From positions 310,001 through 374,000 of the forward strand of contig OY969812.1 of the NCBI GenBank assembly GCA_963703335.1: a DNA stretch of 64,000 bases, read 5' to 3'. The notes below the pieces were generated by a model. It was not told where the DNA came from and searched no databases. It saw only the letters and a list, made by a program, of their open reading frames with translations. The stretch is from VRUE01 sp963703335. Its GTDB lineage: Bacteria; Actinomycetota; Thermoleophilia; Solirubrobacterales; 70-9. A program made the position numbers and the translations under genes. Numbering within the stretch: position 1 is the stretch's first letter; the number at the start of each line of letters is the position of its first letter. Shown here piece after piece: positions 25,173 through 33,788 of the stretch.

Positions 25173-26171
25173 TTAGGGGCTCAGTAGCGCGTTGGCGAAG
25201 TCGGTGGGGTCGAAGGGGCGTAGGTCCTCGAGGGTCTCGCCGGTGCCGATCAGCTTTACGGGGATGCCTAGGTCGTCGGCGATGGCGAGGACTATGCCGC
25301 CCTTGGCGGTGCCGTCGAGCTTGGTCAGGACGACGCCGTCGACCTCGGCTGCCTCGGCGAAGACTTTTGCCTGGCGCAGGCCGTTCTGGCCCGTGGTCGC
25401 GTCGATCGAGAGCAGCGTCTCGTGCGGGGCGCCGGGGAGTTGCTTGGCGATCACCCGCCGCACCTTGGCCAGCTCGTCCATCAGGTTGCTCTGCGTGTGC
25501 AGACGTCCGGCGGTGTCGACGATGACCACGTCGGCGCCGCGGGCGCGGGCGGCCTCGACCGCGTCGTAGGCGACCGCGCCGGGGTCGGCGCCCTCCTCCG
25601 AGCGAACCAGTTCGGCGCCTGCCCGATCCGCCCACTCGGCCAGCTGCTCGGCGGCCGCGGCCCGGTAGGTATCGCCCGCAGCGAGGACCACCGAGAGGCC
25701 GAACTCCTTGGCGAGGTGCCAGGCGATCTTGCCGATCGTCGTCGTCTTGCCGGTGCCGTTGACGCCGACCACTAGCAGCACTGCCGGCTCGCCGCTGAGG
25801 TCGATCGGCGCGCGCGCTGTACCGGCGACCTCGGCAAGGATCTCGATCAGGCGCGCCTGGACCGCTTCGCCGTCGGCGGGAACTTTGCCCGCCTCCACCT
25901 CGTGCTCGAGGCGTTCGACGACCTTGGCCGTGGTCGGGGCACCAGCGTCGGCGAGGATCAGCGCCTCCTCGAGCTGCTCCCAAGTCTCCTCGTCGATGCG
26001 GTCGAAGAAGCTGGCCGAGATCTCCTCGGCGAGTGCCTGGCGGCTCTTGGAGAGACTCTCGCGCAGGCGGCGGAAGACGCCGCGGCGCTGCTCCTCGGCT
26101 TCAGGCGTCGCCGAGGCGTTCGCGCTCGCGCGCGAACCTAGGTTGAGTATCTCCTGCCAGCTGGTTGCCAT
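25173..26171 (-). CDS. ftsY: Signal recognition particle receptor FtsY
   Basis: 332 aa. A short N-terminal region without the long acidic A domain is followed by the NG domain. GVNGTGKTTTIGKIA is the P-loop, and DTAGRLHTQSNLM, LDGTAKGGIVLAIADD and GTGETLEDLRPFDP complete it. It docks SRP-ribosome complexes at the membrane. Its first 71 bp overlap the end of the WS/DGAT gene in another frame. I keep MATSWQEIL as start because no later ATG, GTG or TTG gives a better N domain. Confidence 0.92.
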   Translation of the reverse strand: MATSWQEILNLGSRASANASATPEAEEQRRGVFRRLRESLSKSRQALAEEISASFFDRIDEETWEQLEEALILADAGAPTTAKVVERLEHEVEAGKVPADGEAVQARLIEILAEVAGTARAPIDLSGEPAVLLVVGVNGTGKTTTIGKIAWHLAKEFGLSVVLAAGDTYRAAAAEQLAEWADRAGAELVRSEEGADPGAVAYDAVEAARARGADVVIVDTAGRLHTQSNLMDELAKVRRVIAKQLPGAPHETLLSIDATTGQNGLRQAKVFAEAAEVDGVVLTKLDGTAKGGIVLAIADDLGIPVKLIGTGETLEDLRPFDPTDFANALLSP

Positions 26172-27594
26172 CGTCGCTCTCGGCGGAGGCTATCCGGGCG
26201 GCGTCGAGAAGCTCCTCCACGGCATCGCCGAGGTACTCGGAGAGACGTTCGGCGTCGGGAACAGCGGCGCGGTCGGCGAGGATGCCGAAGCCTACTTTGC
26301 CGTTGTAGCTGACGATCGCTATCGCCAGCGCGTGGCGGCGGGCCAAGAAGCCGACCGGGAAGACACCGGTGACCTCGCGACCAAGCACGTAGAAGGGTAT
26401 CTGCGGGCCCGGGAAGTTGGTGACCAACAGGTTGAAAAGGCGGGTGGAGAAGTTGATCGTCGCCGTCGGCCGCAGCAGCAACGGCGGCGCGAAGTCGCGG
26501 AACCAGTCGTTCAGCCCCCAGATCGCCTCGGCGCCGAGCGGCTGCTTCGAGGACTTGAGCTCATCCATCCCGACGTGTACCGCCCTCAGCCTCTCGGCCG
26601 GATCGGCGATGCCGACCGGCAACGGCCCGCGCATCGCCGTCAGCCGGTTGCCGAGCTCGCCCTCCTCGTCGATCGTGCGGACCGAGACCGGGACCAACGC
26701 CTTCAGCTCCATCCCCTCGGTCTGCACCTCGCGATCGTGCAGCCAGCGGCGCAGGGCGCCCGCTGTCGCCGCCAGGATCACATCGTTGACGGTGACCTCA
26801 AGCGCGTTCTTGATCCGTTTGACGTCAGCAAGGGAAAACTCGGCCCAGGCAAAGCTCCGCTCCGTGCCGATCTCGACGTTCAGCGGCACCTTCGGCGCCG
26901 GCTTGAACAGTGCCGACGTCACCTCCCACAGACCAGCGAGGCCGTCGGTGGCCCGTTTTCGTGCCCGGCCCGGCTGACGGGAGGCGCTGACCAGCCAGCG
27001 CGTCAGCCGCCGCACCGTGGCCCAAACACCGCTGAAGGCACGGGCGAGGAGAGCGCCGTGCGTGGGCGGCTGCTGAGGGTCCCACGGCGCTTCCTCGCGC
27101 GAGGGCACGGGATTTGGCTCGGGATCGAAGAGCAGCTTGCCGATGTCGACCGCGGAGAAGCCGTCGGCCAGCGCGTGGTGGGTCTTGTAGACGATCGCGA
27201 AGCGGTTGCCCTCGAGGCCCTCGACCAAAACCAGTTGCCAAAGCGGCCGCGAGCGGTCGAGTGGCGGCGAGAGGACCTCGCCAACCAGATCGTGGAACTC
27301 GGCCTCTCCCCCGGGCTCGGGCAGATTGACCCGGCTCAGGTGGTCGTCGAGATCGAACTCGGGATAGTCGACCCAAAACGGGGTCCCCAGCCCCAATGGC
27401 GGGAAGGCGAGCCGCTGGCGCAGGCGGGGCAAGTGGTGAACCCGGCTGCGAATGTGCGTGGCGAAATCTTCCTGGCTGGGCGGCTCGCCGCTGCAGACCA
27501 GCACGGCGCCGATCGCCATGTGCCCATTGGACTTCTCGTTGGCCAGGAACGACGTGTCAAACGACGTCAACCGGTCCATATGGCGTTGCCCCAC
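26101..27594 (-). CDS. Wax ester synthase / diacylglycerol O-acyltransferase (WS/DGAT)
   Basis: 497 aa. The condensation-type active site is HHALADG near residue 150, with PLWQLVLVEGL just before. The C-terminal DUF1298 region has NFPGPQIPFYVLGREV. It transfers acyl-CoA to diacylglycerol or a fatty alcohol to make storage lipid at the membrane. The GTG start at 27594 is preceded by AAGGAGG, a strong ribosome binding site. Its end overlaps ftsY by 71 bp, unusual for two unrelated housekeeping genes. Confidence 0.88.
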   Translation of the reverse strand: MGQRHMDRLTSFDTSFLANEKSNGHMAIGAVLVCSGEPPSQEDFATHIRSRVHHLPRLRQRLAFPPLGLGTPFWVDYPEFDLDDHLSRVNLPEPGGEAEFHDLVGEVLSPPLDRSRPLWQLVLVEGLEGNRFAIVYKTHHALADGFSAVDIGKLLFDPEPNPVPSREEAPWDPQQPPTHGALLARAFSGVWATVRRLTRWLVSASRQPGRARKRATDGLAGLWEVTSALFKPAPKVPLNVEIGTERSFAWAEFSLADVKRIKNALEVTVNDVILAATAGALRRWLHDREVQTEGMELKALVPVSVRTIDEEGELGNRLTAMRGPLPVGIADPAERLRAVHVGMDELKSSKQPLGAEAIWGLNDWFRDFAPPLLLRPTATINFSTRLFNLLVTNFPGPQIPFYVLGREVTGVFPVGFLARRHALAIAIVSYNGKVGFGILADRAAVPDAERLSEYLGDAVEELLDAARIASAESDDGNQLAGDTQPRFARERERLGDA

Positions 27595-27674
27595 GGTCCC
27601 TCCTTTTCTTCCCCGCGAACAGCGTATCGGGGCCCTCGACTCGGGAACGTTCTGTTTTCTTTAAGGGCTGAGAG

Positions 27675-27756
27675 ACACGCGATCGGCGTTGACGTGCCTA
27701 TTGGACGTCAAAACCGATTGCGTGTGGGCTACGCAGCTTCGACGGAGCTGCGTAGC
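27675..27756 (-). terminator. Hairpins at the smc 3' end
   Basis: Two stems. GCTACGCAGCT / AGCTGCGTAGC (27728-27738, 27746-27756) spans the smc stop codon. An imperfect stem of about 20 bp with TTGACGT / ACGTCAA at its centre spans 27675-27725. No long T-run follows, so it may be an attenuator or an mRNA-end stabiliser rather than a classical terminator. It separates smc from the WS/DGAT gene downstream. Confidence 0.45.
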
Positions 27757-30221
27757 GCCGACGCCGGGGGCTGCTCGCCGATCAGGCCTGGCTTAGCCCC
27801 AGTATCGCCGGCATCGGCGTCCTCGCCCTCCGCAGCGACACCGGCAAACGGCGGCGGCGGCGCGGTGGCCTCTTCGGCACTCTCCTCGAGTTCGTCTCCA
27901 CCTTCGCCCTCGGCGACTTCGCGCGGCAGGCGGCGCGAGACGACCTTGGTGACGCCGTCGCCGCCCATGCTGACCCCGTAAAGCACGTCGGCGGCGTCCA
28001 TCGTCCGTTTCTGGTGGGTGACGATGACGAACTGAGCGCGGTCGGAGAAGCGGCGGATCAACTGCAGGAAGCGGTCGATGTTGGCGTCGTCGAGGGCGGC
28101 CTCGACCTCGTCGAGGATGTAGAACGGGCAGGGCCGAGCGAGAAACACAGCGAAGACGAAGGCGATCGCGACCAACGACTTCTCGCCGCCGGAGAGCAGC
28201 GAGAGCTTGCGGGTCGACTTGCCGGCCGGGGTCACCTCGATCTCGACCCCGAGCTCCTCGCGCTCTTCTTCTCCCTCCTCGCCCTCCTCGACGCCATCGG
28301 TGGCAACTGGCTCCTCCTCGGCCTCGGAGTCGCGAACCGGGCGCAGGCTGACCCGGCGCAGGCGACCGCGTCCGCCGGGGAAGAGGTGCTCGACCATCTC
28401 CTCGAAGTTCTTTGCCGTGGCCTCGAAGGTCTGCTCGAAGGCGCGCTCGATCTCGCGGTCGATGTCGCGGATCAGCGCCTCCAGCTCGCGCATGCCGCGC
28501 TCGGTGTCCTCGCGCTGGGCCTGCAGCGACTCGACGTGCTCGCGCGCCTCCTCATACTCGCGCTCGGCGAGGGGATTAACCGGGCCGATCTGGGCGCGGC
28601 GGCGCTCGAGCCGCTCGAGGCGACGGTCGATCTCGGCCCGCTCCTCCTCGCTGAGCGCCGCGACGGCCGGCTCGATCTCTTCCTCGAGGCGCTCGGCGAT
28701 CGCGGCCAGCTCCTTGGCGGCCTCGGCACGGCGGTCGCCAAGGTGAGCCGCCTCGACCTCGACCTCGGTGAGCCGGTCAGACGCTGCCTTCATCTCCGCC
28801 TGCAGCTCGTACTCGCGTTGGGAGCAGGCGCGCATCTCCTCGGCGATCTCGTCGCCATCGCCCTCGCCACCGACGACGCGTTGCTCGATCCGCTCGACTC
28901 GGATGCGAATCGCCGTCTCTGCCGAGGCTGCGGCCGCAGCCGCAGCGCGAACGTCATCGAGCAATTCCTCGCCGGCCGCGAGTCGCTTGCGCAGGATCTC
29001 GCGAGCTCGCTCGCCGAGCAGTCCCTCGGCTCGTCGAGCGTGACGGATGGCCCGCTCGGCACCGCTTCGGACCGCCCCTAGCGCTGCCTCTCGCGCTGCC
29101 TCACTGGCAGCGGACGAGCGCGCCCGCGCGAGACCGTCCGCTGCGCCGGAGAGCCCGGCATCGATCTCGCCCAGCTCCTCCTCGAGCTTGTGCGCTCGCT
29201 CCCCTGGCGCGGCTTCTCCGCCACCAACGTCAAGCGTCAGCGGTCCAAGCTCGGCTCGCAACGTCTCCAGCCTTCCGGAAATCTCTCCCTCGCGATCGGC
29301 CAGCCCGGTGGCTCGAATCGCGATTCGCTGCTGCTCGCCGCGCAACTTGGTCAGTACACCCCAAGCCTGGGTGCGCTCGCGATCGCGCGCCGCGAAGCGC
29401 TCCTCCGCGGCGCGGCGCTTCTCGCTCACCTCGGCGAGCGTCGCCTCGATCGAAGCCCGCTGCGCCCGCGCCTCGCTTGCCGCCTTCTCCGCCGCGGCAG
29501 CACGATCCGCACCGAAGCGCAGTTCCTCGGCGACCAGCTGGCCGCGCAGCCCCAACTCCTCGCGCTCGATCCGGGCGCCCAGCTCGGCGGCTTGTGCCTG
29601 GCGCTTCAGCGGGCGCAGGCGGGCCCTTGCCTCGCGCTCGAGGTCGAGGGCGCGATCGAGGTTGTCCCGTGCAGCGCGCAGCTTCAGCTCGGCGCGGCGG
29701 CGACGTTTGCGGTGCTTGCCGAGACCGGCGGCCTCCTCGACCAGCAGGCGCCGCTCGCGCGGTTTCGAGTGGACGATCGACTCGACCCGGCCCTGGCTGA
29801 TCACCGAGTGCATCTCGCGGCCGAGGTTGGTGTCGGAGAGGACCTCGCTGACATCGACGAGGCGGCAGCGGGCGCCGTTGAGGCGGTAGCTGCCGTCGCC
29901 GGAGCGGTCGAGGGTGCGCTTGATCGCGATCTCGGAAAGCTCGGTCGCGGCGCGGCCCTCGGAGTTGTCGATCGTCACCTCGACTTCGGCGGCGCGGCGC
30001 TGGCCGATGCCCTTGCCGCCGGCCGAGATCACGTCCTGCATCGAGGCGCCGCGGATCGCGCCCGGGCTCTGCTCTCCCAGCGCCCAAAGAACGGCGTCGG
30101 TGATGTTCGACTTGCCGGAGCCGTTGGGACCGACGATCACGCTGACGCCGGGCGAGAACTCCAGCTTCGCCCGTTCGGGGAACGACTTGAACCCCTTCAT
30201 CTCGATCGATCTCAGGTACAT
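27729..30221 (-). CDS. smc: Short SMC protein lacking a recognisable hinge
   Basis: 830 aa instead of the usual 1,150-1,200. The N-terminal head is canonical: LRSIEMKGFKSF and Walker A GPNGSGKSN. The C-terminal head is too: QIGPVNPLAEREYEE, HLFPGGRGRL, signature LSGGEKSLVAIAFVFA and Walker B YILDEVEAALDD. Between residues about 165 and 560 there is only Arg/Glu/Ala-rich coiled coil with two Gly-rich breaks near 345 and 465. I see neither an SMC hinge nor a Rad50-type CxxC hook. It should act in chromosome condensation, but dimerisation must differ. A Pro/Glu-rich tail of about 80 residues follows the head. It is co-directional with rnc upstream. Confidence 0.85.
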   Translation of the reverse strand: MYLRSIEMKGFKSFPERAKLEFSPGVSVIVGPNGSGKSNITDAVLWALGEQSPGAIRGASMQDVISAGGKGIGQRRAAEVEVTIDNSEGRAATELSEIAIKRTLDRSGDGSYRLNGARCRLVDVSEVLSDTNLGREMHSVISQGRVESIVHSKPRERRLLVEEAAGLGKHRKRRRRAELKLRAARDNLDRALDLEREARARLRPLKRQAQAAELGARIEREELGLRGQLVAEELRFGADRAAAAEKAASEARAQRASIEATLAEVSEKRRAAEERFAARDRERTQAWGVLTKLRGEQQRIAIRATGLADREGEISGRLETLRAELGPLTLDVGGGEAAPGERAHKLEEELGEIDAGLSGAADGLARARSSAASEAAREAALGAVRSGAERAIRHARRAEGLLGERAREILRKRLAAGEELLDDVRAAAAAAASAETAIRIRVERIEQRVVGGEGDGDEIAEEMRACSQREYELQAEMKAASDRLTEVEVEAAHLGDRRAEAAKELAAIAERLEEEIEPAVAALSEEERAEIDRRLERLERRRAQIGPVNPLAEREYEEAREHVESLQAQREDTERGMRELEALIRDIDREIERAFEQTFEATAKNFEEMVEHLFPGGRGRLRRVSLRPVRDSEAEEEPVATDGVEEGEEGEEEREELGVEIEVTPAGKSTRKLSLLSGGEKSLVAIAFVFAVFLARPCPFYILDEVEAALDDANIDRFLQLIRRFSDRAQFVIVTHQKRTMDAADVLYGVSMGGDGVTKVVSRRLPREVAEGEGGDELEESAEEATAPPPPFAGVAAEGEDADAGDTGAKPGLIGEQPPASALRSSVEAA

Positions 30222-30305
30222 GCGTTCTTCAACTAAGTCTCCGGCTACGGTCCCTAAACCCTGAGCTGCTTAGCCTCGCGTGCGAGTCGGACGCGACGGC
30301 CATCT

Positions 30306-30983
30306 TCACTCCCCAAGCCGTTTCAAAGCTTGCTCGGCCGCTGCTTGCTCGGCCGCCTTCTTGCTCCGGCCCTCCCCCTCGCCAACGCGCTTCGCATCGA
30401 CAATCGCCGCCACCTCGAACTTGCGCCGGTGCGGCGGCCCGGATTCTGCGGTCACCTCGTAGCTTACGTGCAGGTGGCGCCGCGCCAGCAGCTCCTGCAG
30501 CGCCGACTTGAAGTCGATCCTGGTCTCGGCAGCGTGCTCGATGCGTGGCTCGAAGGCCACGGCAACCGCGGCCGCGACGCGATCGAAGCCAAAAGCCAGG
30601 AGGCAGGCGCCGATCAACGCCTCAGTTGCCTCAGGCAGGGGGCGCTCACCGCTGAGCAGCACCTCAGCCGGGATGCCGACTGGCATGTCCTCCGGCTCGT
30701 TGGCGCGGAGCATGTCCGGCACGCCCAGATCGCGGCCGACTTCGGCGCAGGAGACGCCGCTCACCGCTTGATTGTGAATCTTGGTCAGGCCGCCGGCGTC
30801 AACGTCGGGGAAGCGGTTAATCAGGTCGCGGGCGACGGCGAGAGCCAGGACGCTGTCGCCGAGGTAGGCGAGGCGCTCGTATGACTCGACCCGCACCTCG
30901 CTCCAGGAAGAGTGGGTCAATGCTTGACGGCGCAGGTCCTCCGGCAATTCGGCGATCAGCTCGGCGAGGGTGGCGTCGCTCAC
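30306..30983 (-). CDS. rnc: Ribonuclease III
   Basis: 225 aa. The signature ERLAYLGDSVLALAVA has Glu and Asp ligands, and EATEALIGACLLAFG gives the second acidic cluster. The C-terminal dsRNA-binding domain ends KKAAEQAAAEQALKRL. It processes rRNA precursors and cleaves structured RNA. The GTG start overlaps the acpP stop (GTGA). Confidence 0.93.
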   Translation of the reverse strand: MSDATLAELIAELPEDLRRQALTHSSWSEVRVESYERLAYLGDSVLALAVARDLINRFPDVDAGGLTKIHNQAVSGVSCAEVGRDLGVPDMLRANEPEDMPVGIPAEVLLSGERPLPEATEALIGACLLAFGFDRVAAAVAVAFEPRIEHAAETRIDFKSALQELLARRHLHVSYEVTAESGPPHRRKFEVAAIVDAKRVGEGEGRSKKAAEQAAAEQALKRLGE

Positions 30984-31225
30984 GCCGGGGCGTGCTCGAG
31001 CACGAAGTCGACCGCGTCGCCCACGGTCGCGATCTTGGCGGCCTGCTCCTCGGAGACGGAGATCCCGTAGGTGTCCTCCAGCTCCATCACCAGCTCGTAG
31101 AGATCGAGCGAGTCGGCGTCGAGATCCTCCTTGAAGCGACTCGTCTCGCCGATCTTGGCGCTGTCCAGCTCGAGCTCCTCGGCGAGGTGGTCGCGGACGA
31201 GGGTGAGGACTTCCTCGCGGGTCAT
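30980..31225 (-). CDS. acpP: Acyl carrier protein
   Basis: 81 aa, acidic. Ser in the motif DLDADSLDLYELVMELED carries phosphopantetheine. It shuttles acyl chains in type II fatty acid synthesis. I chose the internal ATG 31225 (MTREEVLTLV), which gives the normal ACP length. It lies between plsX and rnc, coupled to both, as in many bacteria. Confidence 0.93.
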   Translation of the reverse strand: MTREEVLTLVRDHLAEELELDSAKIGETSRFKEDLDADSLDLYELVMELEDTYGISVSEEQAAKIATVGDAVDFVLEHAPA

Positions 31226-31238
31226 CGCCAGGTTCCTA

Positions 31239-32270
31239 TCACGCCCCGCTCGCCTCGGCACGATCGGCGAGCTCACCGCGGCCGGCGCCGCCCTCGTGCA
31301 GCAGCGCCGCGGTGCGGCCGACAGCGTCAACTTCGACGCAGCGGGCGGCGAGACGGATTGCGTTTGCGATCCCCTCAGCGCCAGAGCTGCCGTGGCCGAC
31401 GACGGCGATGTCGCGCAGTCCGAGCAGGATCGCGCCGCCGGTCGTGTCCGGGTGCAGCTCGCGGCGCAGGCCGCCGAGGGCGGGGCGCATCAGCAAGCCG
31501 CCGAGCGCCGCGAGGGGATTGGAGCGCGCGGTCTCGCGGATCGCCCCGGTGACCGTCTTCGCCGTTCCCTCCATTAGCTTCAGCGCCACGTTGCCGGTGA
31601 AGCCGTCGGTAACGACCACGTCGGAGCCACCGGCAGGAAGGTCGCGGCCCTCGACGTTGCCGACGAACTCGATGCCCATCGCCTGAGAGAGGATCTCGTT
31701 CGCAGCAACGACCTCCTCACGGCCCTTGCCGGCCTCCTCGCCGACCGAGAGCAAGCCGACGCGCGGGCGCTTGACCTCGAGCACCGCTTCGCTGAAGGCG
31801 GCGCCGAGGAAAGCGAACTGAACCAGGTGTTGGGGCCGAACCTCGACGTTGGCCCCGACATCGAGGAAGAGCACCGGCTTGCCTGGGACGGGCAACTGCA
31901 CCGCGAGGGCGGGCCGCTGCACTCCCTTCATGCGACGCAGGCCGAAGGTTGCGGCAGCCATCGTCGCCCCGGTCGAACCGGGGCTGACCATCGCCGCTGC
32001 ACCACCCCCCGCAACGTCTGCCGCCGCGCGGACGACCGAGGCGTCTTTCTTGGCGCGAACGGCGGCGACCGGGTCCTCGTCGTTGCCGATCCACTCACTT
32101 GTGGGAACGACCTCGATTCCCTCGACGCCTTCGAGCCCAAGCTCTGCGGGGGGACCGAAAACGCGAACGCAAATCCCGTCCGCAGCCGCCAGCCGCGCTC
32201 CCTCTGCAAGTGCATGAAAGCCCTGCTCCGCCCCGAAGCCATCCAGGGCGACGGTAACGCCCTCAGGCAT
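31239..32270 (-). CDS. plsX: Phosphate acyltransferase PlsX
   Basis: 343 aa. The N-terminal Rossmann-like half starts VTVALDGFGAEQG. MVSPGSTGATMAAATFGLRR and PVLFLDVGANVEVRPQHLVQFA are typical PlsX segments, as is TDGFTGNVALKLMEG. It converts acyl-ACP to acyl-phosphate for phosphatidic acid synthesis by PlsY. Its start lies 2 bp from the rpmF stop, the classic rpmF-plsX pair. Confidence 0.93.
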   Translation of the reverse strand: MPEGVTVALDGFGAEQGFHALAEGARLAAADGICVRVFGPPAELGLEGVEGIEVVPTSEWIGNDEDPVAAVRAKKDASVVRAAADVAGGGAAAMVSPGSTGATMAAATFGLRRMKGVQRPALAVQLPVPGKPVLFLDVGANVEVRPQHLVQFAFLGAAFSEAVLEVKRPRVGLLSVGEEAGKGREEVVAANEILSQAMGIEFVGNVEGRDLPAGGSDVVVTDGFTGNVALKLMEGTAKTVTGAIRETARSNPLAALGGLLMRPALGGLRRELHPDTTGGAILLGLRDIAVVGHGSSGAEGIANAIRLAARCVEVDAVGRTAALLHEGGAGRGELADRAEASGA

Positions 32271-32272
32271 CG

Positions 32273-32491
32273 CTACTCAGTGTCTGGGGATGGGGAAGGC
32301 GCGGTCGGCTCGGCGATCGGGTGTTTGATCACCTCACGCCCGGCGTAGGTGCCGCAGGTCGGGCAGACCCGATGCGGCAACCGGGGGCTATGGCAGCGCG
32401 GGCACTGGTTGAGCCTCGCCTTGCCTGCCTTGTGATTAGCACGCCGCTTGTCGCGGCGAGCACTGGAAGTTCTCTTCTTAGGGACAGCCAT
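32273..32491 (-). CDS. rpmF: Ribosomal protein L32
   Basis: 72 aa. The lysine-rich start AVPKKRTSSARRDKRR is typical, and a four-cysteine zinc ribbon has CPRCHSPRLPHRVCPTCG. It is a 50S subunit protein. It sits between yceD and plsX, separated from yceD by a long perfect hairpin (32516-32591). Confidence 0.95.
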   Translation of the reverse strand: MAVPKKRTSSARRDKRRANHKAGKARLNQCPRCHSPRLPHRVCPTCGTYAGREVIKHPIAEPTAPSPSPDTE

Positions 32492-32515
32492 GAGCGGGGC
32501 ATGGTAGCGGGTGCG

Positions 32516-32591
32516 GGAGGGCCGGGCGCCCTTCCCAAAACGCTCGGCAGGAGCCTCGCTTGAGTGTTTTGGGAAGGGCGCCCGGCCCTCC
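32516..32591. repeat. Long perfect hairpin between yceD and rpmF
   Basis: Perfect 26-bp arms (32516-32541 and 32566-32591) beginning GGAGGGCCGGGCGCCC are separated by a 24-nt loop. This is much longer than a terminator needs and has no T-run. Its layout and part of its arm (GGAGG, GCCGG, GCCCT) resemble the hairpin at 41533-41682, so the two may belong to one dispersed repeat family. It would fold in the yceD-rpmF transcript. Confidence 0.7.
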
Positions 32592-32601
32592 TACTCGATA
32601 C

Positions 32602-33120
32602 CTAATCCAGCTTCAGCTCTGTGAGCTTCGCCCAGCGTGGGTCGAGAGCTTTTTCGTGTTCATGGTCCGCAGGGTCTGCGTCGTTCAGCGACTCGCCGCA
32701 GACCGAGCAGAGGCCGGCGCAGTCGGAGCGGCAGAGGAACTGGGTCGGAATCGCGAGGATGGCGGCGTCGTGGGCCCAGCGGCCGAGGTCGAGCTCGTCG
32801 TTCTCGACATAGGGGCTGAGCAGCTCCTCGTCGTCGGTGTCTTCGTGCGCGACCTCACGGGCATCGACCTCGGCCCCCAGCGCGGCCCCTTCGAGGCAGC
32901 GCATGCAGGGACCCTCAATGCGAACCGGGAAGCGGAGCCGAAAGGCGAAGCCACCGCTGGGACGGGAGATGTCGAGTCGCACCGGGACCGAGTCGGGAGA
33001 GACGTAAGCCTGGCCCGCCAGCTCCAGCGGCTCCAACCGCACCGGCAGCTCGAGCCGCCGTCCCTCGCCATGGGACAGCGACAGTCGCGCGAGGTCGATG
33101 ATCGTTGACGCTTGGGCCAT
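32602..33120 (-). CDS. YceD/DUF177 family protein
   Basis: 172 aa. LELPVRLEPLELAGQAY and CMRCLEGAALGAEVDAREVA form the conserved half. The C-terminal cysteines CRSDCAGLCSVCGESLN are the DUF177 signature. The family is tied to 23S rRNA accumulation and is normally next to rpmF, as here. It is the first gene of the run, divergent from the methyltransferase. Confidence 0.9.
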   Translation of the reverse strand: MAQASTIIDLARLSLSHGEGRRLELPVRLEPLELAGQAYVSPDSVPVRLDISRPSGGFAFRLRFPVRIEGPCMRCLEGAALGAEVDAREVAHEDTDDEELLSPYVENDELDLGRWAHDAAILAIPTQFLCRSDCAGLCSVCGESLNDADPADHEHEKALDPRWAKLTELKLD

Positions 33121-33176
33121 GAGTTCTCCTCCGCTTCAGCCGGGCTTACGATGGCAGCCTCTGACGAGATTACGGA

Positions 33177-33674
33177 ATGGGTCAATTCGACTGGACACCC
33201 GAGATCTACCTGGAGCGGATCCGCACGCAGATCCCCCGCTATGACGAGCTGCAAGAGCAGGCGATCGCGGCGGTCCCCTTCCCGCCCGAGCGCGTGCTCG
33301 AGCTCGGCATGGGCACCGGCGAGACGACCCGCCGCCTGATCGAGGCCTATCCCGACGCCTGGGTGATCGGCCTCGACTCCAGCCCCGACATGGTCTTCCG
33401 CGCCCGCCAGTCCTACGACGACGTCCAACTGGCCCGCATGGAGGACCCCCTCCCCGACGGCCCCTGGGACCTAGTAATCGCAGTCCTCTCGCTGAACCAA
33501 CTCGACGACGACCAAACCCAAGCCCTCTGCCGCCGAGTGCAGCAGCACTCCCGCTCCTTCGTAGTAGGCGACACCTTCGAGCCTAAGAAGCTCCAAGCCT
33601 TCGCCGACTGGTCAGGCGGTCAAATCACCTGGCAGGCCGACGACCTGGCCGTAGTCAAAGCCATCTACGAGTAA
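33177..33674 (+). CDS. SAM-dependent methyltransferase
   Basis: 165 aa. The class I fold has motif I LELGMGTGETTRRLIEA, motif II GLDSSPDMVFRA and an acidic residue in DDVQLARMEDPLP. The substrate is unknown. The protein is short, so the cap or substrate-recognition region is small. The ATG at 33177 starts MGQFDWTPEIYLERI. It stands alone and is convergent with the coiled-coil gene across a palindromic repeat. Confidence 0.8.
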   Translation: MGQFDWTPEIYLERIRTQIPRYDELQEQAIAAVPFPPERVLELGMGTGETTRRLIEAYPDAWVIGLDSSPDMVFRARQSYDDVQLARMEDPLPDGPWDLVIAVLSLNQLDDDQTQALCRRVQQHSRSFVVGDTFEPKKLQAFADWSGGQITWQADDLAVVKAIYE

Positions 33675-33681
33675 CGCCTCT

Positions 33682-33780
33682 CCCGCGGGTGGCGCGGTGG
33701 CGGGGGTCCCCCGCAGCGGAAGGCGCCGCGAAGCGGCGTCTGAGCATGTGGGGGAGGGCCGCCGCGACAGGACCCGCGGG
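33682..33780. repeat. Palindromic repeat family 1, intergenic copy (99 bp)
   Basis: The ends are CCCGCGGGTGGCGCGG and CCGCGACAGGACCCGCGGG, which pair as a long hairpin. The centre contains CCCCCGCAGCGGAAGGCGCC. A nearly identical copy is at 46440-46538. A third unit with the same ends but another centre lies in recG at 37081-37167. It fills the gap between two convergent genes and contains no gene of its own. Confidence 0.8.
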
Positions 33781-33788
33781 CCTGGCGG

